Source: Plutella xylostella
Taxonomy: Eukaryota; Arthropoda; Insecta; Lepidoptera; Plutellidae
Assembly (NCBI RefSeq): GCF_932276165.1
Contig: NC_063998.1
Coordinates: 1,438,501-1,502,500 of the forward strand
Reading direction: 5' to 3'
Length of the DNA stretch: 64,000 nt
Shown here piece by piece: positions 55,342 to 64,000 of this stretch (position 1 is its first letter; every line of letters starts with the position of its first letter). Made by a program: the position numbers and the translations under genes. Under the pieces are notes generated by a model, which was not told the DNA's origin, made no database searches, and saw only the letters and a program-made list of their open reading frames with translations.

Positions 55342-56245
55342 TAAACACAACTCTGAAATATGCGTTTAAAAAAGTGTTGTGATGATTGGATAATTCGTTG
55401 ACGTATGTGTATCATTTCTGAAGGAGCATACTTTGAAGGTGATAAAATAAATTTGGATGAATAATAACCTTTTTTTTTGTTTTATTGACCCAGTCCCGAT
55501 ACTTTTTACACTGAATGTATATCTCTTCAGCTGATTGTACAACAGTACAACTTAATACAATTAGTACAACTTAACTTAAAAAAGTAAACTGTATCATGAT
55601 ACAACAGCCTACATTTTAAGTATTTAAAATGTAAGAAGTCAAAAATCATGAATTACCTATACCTTCGTCTTAAATTAATCGTTTTCGCCGAACCTATTAA
55701 TTTGCCCGAAAGAAATCTCTGGGTCAACGTAAATTAAAGTAAAATAAATAATAAGCACAAAGACAAATACTTCCAAAAACGGATTTATGTCAGCGGCTTA
55801 AGAATTAGAATCGCATGACAACGGCGGATTATAGCGTCCGTTTTTCCGGATTACCGTGAGGCGCTAAAATGGAGCTGACGCAGCTCTTATTTTGATTATT
55901 TATTTGTCTTTATTTTGGCAACTTTAAGTTGTGTATAATGTTATGTGTATGCGTAGGCAAAAGTAATAATTTTAAGAGAGTAGAGAGTTTTAGTGTGTAT
56001 ATTGCATTGATCTAGAAGTGAAAAGTAAACGCGAATAGGGGAATATGCATGTATTTTTTTATATTCTTATTCGGTAGTTTTACATCGCTTTATTACCTAT
56101 AGTAAAAAAAATCAACGGCAAAAAAAGGAATTCAAGGTATTTTAAAAAAAGTAAAAAAATTATAACCTACACGTCCACTATAAACGCCCAAAAATTTGTG
56201 TGAAGGAGTGTGACGTCATTGTTGACGTTTCACGGCTCAGAATAA

Positions 56246-56643
56246 GGCCTGGGTCTCCTATTTACGCCGTAGGTCGCGTCAAGCGTCACGCCGTGGGCCG
56301 CGTCACGATGCTGACTATAGAAATGTAGGCCGGGGTCTCCTATTTACTCCGTAGGTCGCGTCAAGTGTCACCGCCGTAGGCCGCGTCACGATGTTCACTA
56401 CTTCTACGCGCCAACGTCGGCGTGTGAGGGAGACCGCATCAGTACATTTCTATAGTGAGCATTGTGACGCGGCCTACGGCGTGACGCTGGACGCGAACTA
56501 CGGCGTAAATAGGAGACCAAGGCCGTACTGATGCGGTCTCCCTCACACGCCGACGTTGGCGCGTAGACATAATGAGCATTGTGACGCGGCCCACGGCGGT
56601 GACACTTGACGCGACCTACGGAGTAAATAGGAGACCCGGGCCT
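56246..56643. mobile_element. GC-rich PIF/Harbinger-type MITE with nested inverted repeats
   Basis: The outer ends GGCCTGGGTCTCCTATTTAC and its inverse are flanked by a direct TAA. Inside, a 70-bp block (CCGTAGGTCGCGTCAAG..GCCGCGTCACGATG) occurs twice forward and twice inverted. A GCGCCAACGTCGGCGTGTGA palindromic pair lies between. All is far more GC-rich than the flanks. Confidence 0.7.
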
Positions 56644-57620
56644 AATGAGTCTCGCCAGTCGCGCCGACGCTCACTTGCATATTCCCGATTTGCAAAGTTA
56701 CATTGCGTTTGATTCGCTATGTGGCGACACTTGCTCGGAACACAGATCCGCGTTTACTGTTCAGTGTTCACTGCTGTAAAGGTGAATTGCACCAAATACA
56801 CAGAAAGAGCCCCCCTTATCCGAACGGAGAGTAGTTTGTAAAAATTGACGTTCATCAGAAAATTTTATATTTTTATGATGAATAAAAAATTTTGAGTTTG
56901 AGTTTGAGTTTAAATATTTAAACGAAATTAAATATATGGCTTGATAGCAAATCTGTAGCAGAGTAGCAATAATTTTGATTAAATTTTTGGTGCAAGTCTT
57001 GTGTGCAAGTCACCCTAAAGTGTACACTTACGGTTAGTACACACTATTCCGGTGTAATGGAGCTGTCAAAAAAAGTGCCTACTTCTTATAAATAAAATAA
57101 ATACCTAATAATAATCGAGTAATTTATTTTCTCAAGTAATAGTCTACTTAAGTGTGAAAAGCCGATGACCATCAGTGGACAATTAGGGGTTTATAAAAAT
57201 AAATAAATAATGATGATGATGATGATGATGATGATGATGGTGATCCTGCTAATAGAACATAATGTATAGGTAACATGCATATTTCATTGAAGCAGAGCCT
57301 TAACGTGCATTATTCAGCGTTTTCAAATAGCCATCAAAAGTAATTGTTATGGCTTGCAGTAACATACTCATACAATAATGATTATTGTTATGGCGGTATC
57401 AATTTAATTTAATTACTTCAGTCGGTTTTGTTTCATTATGCCGTTTTCAGTGCGCTGCCGTTGTGTGGGTAGAATGCTGATTTGCACACAAGAGTTACTG
57501 CAGCTTCTACATTCTAGGTACTGGGTATTGAGAGATAGGTCTATAAATTTGAATCAGCGTGAAGAGGGCTTAAAACGTGGCAGTTTTGAGAAAAACTCTA
57601 TCAAACGGAAGTACCTTTTT
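56644..57620. other. AT-rich DNA, two microsatellites
   Basis: (GAGTTT)n lies at about 56894-56912 and (GAT)n at about 57210-57238. No gene is seen. Confidence 0.45.
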
Positions 57621-58187
57621 AGGGTTCCGTAGCCAAAATGGCAAAAACGGAACCCTTATAGTTTCGTCATGTCCGTCTGTCCGTCTGTCCGTCTGTCCGT
57701 CTGTCACAGCCGATTTACTCGGAAACTATAAGTACTACAGTGATGAAATTTGATGGGAATATGTGTTGTATGAACCGCTACAAAAATATGACACTAAATA
57801 GTAAAAAAAAGAATTGGGGGTGGGGCCCCCCATACATGTAACTGAGGGATGAAATTTTTTTTTTCGATGTACAATTGTACATACCCGTGTGGGGTATCAA
57901 TGGAAAGGTCTTTTAAAATGATATAAAGTTTTCTAAAAAACATTTTTCTTAAAGTGAACGGTTTTTGAGATATCAGCTCTCAAAGTCGTAAAAAGTATGC
58001 CCCCCCCCCCTCTATTTTTATAACTACGGGGTATAAAATTCTAAAAAAAATAGAGGTGATGCATGCTAATTAACTCTTTCAACGATTTTTGGTTTGATCA
58101 AAGTATCTCTTATAGTTTTTGAGATAGGTTGATTTAAGCTACGGAACCCTTTGTGCGCGAGCCCGACTCGCACTTGGCCGGTTTTTT
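57621..58187 (+). repeat. Dispersed 567-bp repeat starting AGGGTTCCGTAGCC, copy 2
   Basis: Nearly identical to 21501-22067. Differences seen: one extra CCGTCTGT unit, an AATTGTAC insertion near 57871, and loss of about 18 bases before the GCTACGGAACCCT partner. Same orientation as copy 1. Confidence 0.8.
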
Positions 58188-58213
58188 TCAATTGGCAGCG
58201 CTTGTTTGCCTTA

Positions 58214-58344
58214 AGCTGCGTATAGACCGGCCGAAGGAACGCCCAACGATGGATATTTATCATACATAATACAGGGCAGATTCCAGCAACGAAGGTCAAC
58301 GAAACTCGTTCGTTGGTGTTCGTTTGGCCGGTCTGTACGCAGCT
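58214..58344. mobile_element. PIF/Harbinger-type MITE, 131 bp
   Basis: The ends AGCTGCGTATAGACCGGCC and GGCCGGTCTGTACGCAGCT are flanked by a direct TTA (58211-58213, 58345-58347). Confidence 0.7.
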
Positions 58345-61052
58345 TTACACACTTCACCTTAAGTAAGTTGAAATTACATTTAGATCATCGGCATGCTGGG
58401 ATAGAATGCCTAATGCAAAGAGACGGTTTCCACGCAGCAGTAAATGCCCTAGGGTTTCTCGAAGTCTATACCAAGCGAGTCTTCAATGCTTTATCTAACT
58501 CCGAGGTCTCATCTTGGTGAAAAATTATATAAGTAATAAAAAGATCTTTTCTTAAATGTCGATTAATTAGAGATTTTTCTTAACGATTGTATATATTTTT
58601 TGTGAAGCTAATTATGAGGCACTAGCAACAGAATTTTTTAAAAAGGCCTCTTTGGACAAAATCTTTTCATCTTTTTAAGTGATTCCTTTGAAGACATTTT
58701 GTCATAAAAAGTGCGGTTGGACCTTTTGACAAAAAAATATAAATAGGCCTTTAAATGTTTAATTAAATCAAGTGGAAAGAATGGCTTGGAAACTTGAGGA
58801 TTTTCGTAATTGAGATTTCATAAATAAAAGCAGTGATTAAAGGCAGTAGAATATCACATTAATGGTGAAGGTTGTTCGAGGAATAAAAGCACAGAATTAT
58901 AAAAATAGCAAGCAAAAAGGTTAACTTTTTTGTTCAAAGAAAACAAAAAAAAAACACACACACACTCACGCCTTGTACTAATGTACTCCCTTGCGGGGTA
59001 GGCAGAGGTGCATTGCTGCACCCATTTTTCGCCACTTTTGTTCGAAGACTTTTGAAAATTTGAGAAATAATGCTTCTTCGTAAGTAGAACCAAATTCCCA
59101 TACTTTTAAAAAAGCTAGTAATTTATATAAATAATGAATTCAAGAAGATATTCACGTTAGCACTTTTCTTACAAATTCACTTGAACTAAGTAAAATCCCT
59201 AGCTTACCCAACTTTTTCATGTGATAACACTTTGGAATGTTGACGAGAAACCGTGTAAATAAATAGCCGATGAAAAAGGATAGATCCTCAACTGTAATAA
59301 AACGAAGAACAGACGAGTGGAAGCTGAAAATTTTAAAAATTCATTTTCCGAGCGCCAACTCCCAAATATGCTGTACGCGTATTTCGTTTATGTAAGCGTC
59401 TGAAATATTAGCCTGTAAAGTTGTTGTATGAACGGTTTTCAGGGTTGTGAAACTGGAGCGTGCAAGGGAAACAGGTGTGATGTGTGAGCGCGGAATAAAA
59501 GATTGAACTTCACCAAAATTTGCTGACAATTTTCTTTTTCCTCGGAACAAGAATTCGTCCGATTGGCGAGTTCTTACGATGCAGTTTGTTTTAAACGTAA
59601 ACGTTTGGAGGTGAAGTGCACTTAATTTGGAATTGCGACAGTACAGGTTTAACTGCCAAACGAGAAATGTTATGTAGACTATAAACCTGTACGTAAAATA
59701 AATCATCAGAATAGTTGAAGATCATTCCGTTTTTAATAACATTTACGTAATCATTGAGTGAAAACATACATCATGTACCTACAACATAAAACATGTTACA
59801 ACAATCACATTGTGCAATGTTGCAAATCGGTTATTTCTAATGAATCACAGGTATATTACAAAATAATAATCTTTGCCATTTCCTGAAATGTTTGAAACAT
59901 TTAGTTAAATAAATGGTTACTTTTTATGTTACCAGGAATTTTGCTTTAATCCTTTGATGTATTTTTCAAAGATTACTGTTACGCCAGTGGACGGAAATGT
60001 CCAGTAAAAACAATTTCATTACGAAAATATTAAATTCTGAAAATATTTTTGTTGAATAGGAATATCACAGTGTAAATATTGTGTGATATAGAGCCTTAAA
60101 GCTTAAAGTTTAAGCTTTGTCTATGGTTATCAATATCGAAAAAAATATGTAGTACTTAACTGTATTCCATAGTTATTTGAAATGTTTTAATATAAGAGTC
60201 CTATTCCATTTGGGGGTTTAAAGCAAAAAGTAAGTATATAATTATAAGTTTTGGAAGTGCAAACATATAATAACAAAGTTGGAAACTTGGCTCAAATTTG
60301 CTCTTTAATCTAACTATTCGGTTTGACTGCCTCGCATTGTGGGTGAAGTTTGAATACAATATCAGATACGTTATTTAGTAGCGAGTAACATTGCTACAAG
60401 ACCTGATATTTTAGTTAAAAGTGCCTTGTATACTGAGGAACTTAAATTTTGATAGCAACTTCTTCTTAACGTGACAAACACTATAGAGACGTGAAACTTA
60501 TGACACCCCTCTTTTTGGAAATTGTTCTTAGCGTGTCAGTGAATAGCACTATAGACGTGAAACTTGTAACACCCCTCCTTTTGGGTAAAAAATATGTCCT
60601 AAACAGCCGGTATTTTTACGAAAGTAGGAAAATTACCGACATCATTTCACAAATCATAAATAGAGTAAACCCGAGGACACACGACCCGACCCGACGGCAC
60701 AATCGTCCCAAAGTTGCAAAGTTTTTAGTTTTCCCAGTTTTATATTACCCTTAAAAACCCGCGGGAGTTTCAGGAAATAAAGTTTTTTATTGCTACTTCA
60801 CGAAAATATGTGTCCGTAATTTAATCCAACAGCTTCTAGTAGTATTGTTTAATGTGTGAGGTACAGGAAACAAAAGAGATAAGTAGGCCTATAGTTTTTC
60901 TGTGCAAAGGCTTTCGTTTTGACAATCTAGTGACGAGTGGTAGAAGAAACGAAAAATAGTACAATTAATATAAATGTAAAATAATATGTGTGTTATGTTT
61001 TCCTATCTTTTTTAAAAATGTCTATTTTTCATATAAATTTATGTGACATTAA
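58345..61052. other. AT-rich DNA, no gene
   Basis: Holds the SINE tail above. A tandem pair of about 70 bp lies at 60470-60590 (ACTATAGAGACGTGAAACTT, then ACTATAGACGTGAAACTT, each followed by a GACACCCCTC/AACACCCCTC word). The open frame 60491-60754 spans that duplication and has no domain. Confidence 0.4.
58960..59035 (-). mobile_element. SINE 3' tail fragment (family of 20064-20310)
   Basis: The minus strand has GGTGCAGCAATGCACCTCTG and CCCCGCAAGGGAGTACATTA, then GGCGTGAG and a GTGTGTGT tail. The head is absent. Confidence 0.7.
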
Positions 61053-61200
61053 GTGCCAATTTCTCCATAGTCGGTTAGAACATAACCAGGTATTAGTGGT
61101 TTACTTTTGAAACATCTGTCAAGAATTTTATATGGAGATGAAGTATAATTGATTAACCAATCCCTGTCGGTTAGATAACCGACTATGGAGAAATTGGCAC
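61053..61200. mobile_element. MITE, GTGCCAATTTCTCCATAGTC family, simple copy
   Basis: 148 bp with GTGCCAATTTCTCCATAGTC ends, flanked by TAA on both sides (61050-61052, 61201-61203), a PIF/Harbinger-type target. Compare 28347-28545. Confidence 0.75.
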
Positions 61201-61945
61201 TAAGCATCAAACTGTTTCTCTTCATCATGGGGTCCTGAAATCCTTTATCAGGGACATAGGGCTCGAAGAATAGATTTCCACTCTGTTAGTATATTTTATG
61301 CCGACTGTAGATGCCTCTGATTTGTCCTGGGGGCTCTAGTTATCTCTTTTGTTGACTGTACATCGACTAGCTTTCGGTTCAAATCACATCACAATAAATA
61401 AGAGGAAATATGTATAGGTTTTGCTGATAAAGTACCACTCGGTCTTGTTTAGTAAGATTCACTACTTGGACCAAGTCACAATTGAATGAGTCTGTTTGCA
61501 AAATTTAGTTCACTTGGCATTATTTAATCTCATAAATATACACGAAATTGATAAATTTGTTTAATATATAAAACAGTTTTTCCCCGTCAGTCTATAATAT
61601 TTACGGAAATCCTTCAACCTACTTCACAAACTAATTATGATTGAAGCCAATATCCGGCATTGGTGTTTCATAAAACGACTTCAACACACTCACTGAGGCA
61701 AAGTTAATATTACATCGCGGCGCTAACAGTTTTCATTTTAATAAGCTTCGTTCACATCGATCAAGTTACTTGATCTAGTTGTTTATAATATTTTCTAACT
61801 ATTTCTGAGCGTCAATGCGCAGGTACAGTCCATCCATAATGTCATGAAAACGGAAATATATAGGTACTGAAAAATAGTTTTAGCCGGTACTTAATTCCTT
61901 TCTTTAAACATAAATCTGTTAAAAAGAGGTTATCAATAAATATTT

Positions 61946-62015
61946 TATTTTAAAATGTATAAAATTTTAAGTAAATAAGTCAGTTATTTACTTAAAATTT
62001 TATACATTTTAAAAT
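61946..62015. repeat. Perfect AT-rich hairpin, arms of about 32 bp
   Basis: ATTTTAAAATGTATAAAATT.. on the left is repeated in exact inverse after a spacer of 5-6 bases. Coordinates are accurate to about one base. Confidence 0.65.
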
Positions 62016-64000
62016 CAATGATCAAATGTAATATTCTTGCCAAAATCGCACTCTATGGTATATTCATCAGCATCAGGTCCTGGGATACCCCTTAAGGTGA
62101 AGTCATCCTAAATATAAAATGCAAACATTTAAACGAAAACAAATCTATTATTGCTCCCTTGCTTAAATCCTTTCATATTTAAAGTACCTAGGTACGCAAC
62201 CAAGTATGTAACCGCTGGCTAACCGGCGTATCCCAGCGATCTTGGACATTGACATCCAATCCTCGCTATCGGATTATGCTCTATTTTCAAAAGGGCATCC
62301 TGACAGCTCCGCCTAAACGAGGCACCAAGAAGAGTGAAGCGCGTACTTAAGCAAGCGTAATCATTTCAAAGGAGGCGGAACGTGCAGCTGACGTGCAGAT
62401 TGATAGCTTGAACGAGGCACGGGGCTTAGCTAGTTTGAATACTTGATGGAATTACTTGAAAGCAAGTCCATGATACGCACAGTGGGACTTTTATGTGTGA
62501 GGTAGGCTAGTGAATAAACTGGACATGGGAAATACTGTATCGGATCATCGAATTGAAAATACTTCAATAAATTCCCGGTAAATATGCTCACAATGTATGA
62601 ACGCCGATAGTGGCGATTTTGCCGATACATTAGTATGAATTCCTACATCGAAAGATTAAATTTGAATCAATATTTTGTAAAGTACATGGTAGAATTTTAT
62701 TAGTGAACTTTCCAAGCCTTGTCAGTCTGCCAGACATATCTAAATACTTTTATTATGGGACCAACTCGGAAATCGCGATAAATAAATTAGCTTAATAATA
62801 AATATACAACGGAATATCTGGAAAGCAGTGACAAGTATCAAATAAAGTAAAGTAGGTACTATCATGTCATCATGTCAATAATAAAAAAAAGCCACAACTT
62901 TTGGTAAACTTTGGTAAAACTCCCTAATTCCTACACTCCTAGTTTCAACCGCTCAACGCCTGACTATTTAAAAAATATTTTACTACTAGAGCGTCAAAAC
63001 TGTATGCTGCACAAAAACATAACCTGAACCCCAACTGAGAGTCTATTCTCTTCCTGAAAAGACAGTTGCAAAGAAATCGCAAACTGTAATTTTCCATTTA
63101 GACCTCAAAAATAAGCGACGTTTTCGAGGGTCCGTTAAAATTAAATACTTATGCGGGGACATCTCACACACGGCCATCCGACCCCAAGCTAGGCAGAACC
63201 TGTGTTATGGGTGTCGGACAGCTGATATATCTACACAAATACATATTAAATAGATAAACGACAACCAGACACAAGGCACAAGCGCTCATCACACGAATGC
63301 TTGCCCTGGGTGGGATCCGAACCCGCGGCCCCAAGCTTCGGAAGCAGCTTCACCATCTAAGCTTCGGTGCCGTCATTTAAAAAAACGTTTCTGAGACCTT
63401 CGTGGGAATGAATCAAGTTTTACGGTTGCTTAATGGTCACAACACTACGTTTGTTATATGAGAATATAAGCTCCGAGCCCCAACTGAAGTGCGGCAGTCG
63501 CCATATTTGTACCGTAAAATATCCACCAAAATCATCTTCACATATTCCCGCGTATTGAATATTTTTCACTATATTGGTCAATCCTTTGACAGCTCTCACC
63601 TAACAACCAACATATTGAAATTTTCAGAATAGATGCTTTGAATATTGCGGCTTTTATATTTCCGCTTTGGGTCTTTATTTTATAGAAAATAAATTGTTTA
63701 CGTTATTTAAATATTTGGGTTTGATATAAAACCGAAATTAACCACTGTGGTTTTGAAAATGTAGTTGAGACTGGCGAATTTAAAAACCGAGGTAACAAAT
63801 ATCAATAATCACCTCTTATTTAAGTACCTACCTAATTAAAAACGTCTGTCATTTGCTGTAGTAGTGGCTGCTTCAACACTGCGCTAGTTCCATAAAAGTT
63901 ACTAGTTTTATAACGGGAGCAGTTTCATATAATAAATCTCATTACATCCTAGTACACGTTTGTCATATGTGTTGGCAGAAGAGCCAAGTTATTTTTTGTT
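62016..64000. other. AT-rich DNA to the window end, no gene
   Basis: Apart from the SINE above, no coding exon or structured repeat was recognised. Confidence 0.4.
63145..63377 (-). mobile_element. tRNA-derived SINE, minus orientation
   Basis: The minus strand begins GGCACCGAAGCTTAGATGG, has the B box GGTTCGGATCC, then CACCCAGGGCAAGCATTCGT and a 3' part ending CCGTGTGTGAGATGTCCCC. Its 3' part recurs at 42780-42900. Confidence 0.75.

Noticed and set aside
57621..57720. CCGTCTGT tandem units as a CRISPR-like or satellite array
   Set aside because: There are only four short units without spacers; they are part of a dispersed repeat that is also present at 21501.
60491..60754. 87-codon plus-strand frame
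   Set aside because: It spans a local tandem duplication and has no domain or credible start.

Overview
The window looks like an AT-rich, repeat-dense stretch of an insect nuclear genome, most probably a moth or butterfly. The case rests on spliced genes with GT..AG introns and an Inr+DPE core promoter. It also rests on repeat families I recognise from lepidopteran genomes: RTE tails ending in a GGCCTATG..CAGCAGTGGA type motif, tRNA-derived SINEs, a repeat starting AGGGTTCCGTAGCC, and many TIR-bearing MITEs. No bacterial features, CRISPR array or rRNA gene are visible. All assignments are by eye; no database search was run.

Layout. 1-2 kb: the 3' end of one non-LTR retrotransposon lies inside the 5' half of another, an RTE-like element on the minus strand. 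2.7-18.8 kb: a likely host locus. An Inr/DPE promoter and 5'UTR exon (2713-2871) point to the right, and the next recognisable plus-strand gene is a two-coding-exon, GPI-type leucine-rich-repeat surface protein of connectin type (16222-18777). Inside the presumed 13.3-kb intron, on the opposite strand, I assembled a three-exon Ly6/uPAR gene (8586-4116) that no single reading frame shows. Its splice phases agree, it has ten framework cysteines, and two decayed copies of its middle exon lie nearby. The rest of this region holds SINEs, MITEs and a 2.7-kb inverted repeat with a nested long-TIR element that carries an exon-like piece.

19-29.5 kb is mostly MITEs, SINEs and unexplained AT-rich DNA. 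At 29.6-32.0 kb a tRNA-SINE is split by a retro-inserted copy of positive-strand RNA virus sequence. It has a poly(A) tract, an 8-bp target duplication and a 537-codon open frame with all main superfamily-1 helicase motifs, closest in my judgement to virga/nege-like viruses. At 33.7-41.4 kb sits a complete errantivirus-type LTR retrotransposon with identical 331-bp LTRs, a 4-bp target duplication and open gag, pol and env. 42.9-46.1 kb is a nearly full-length but frameshifted endonuclease/RT LINE. From 46 to 64 kb I find no gene, only MITEs, SINE pieces, hairpins and tandem duplications.

How it fits together: two host cell-surface genes (LRR and Ly6) share the left quarter of the window. The remainder is a layered record of mobile elements, in which the viral insertion and the errantivirus are the youngest-looking and most notable parts.
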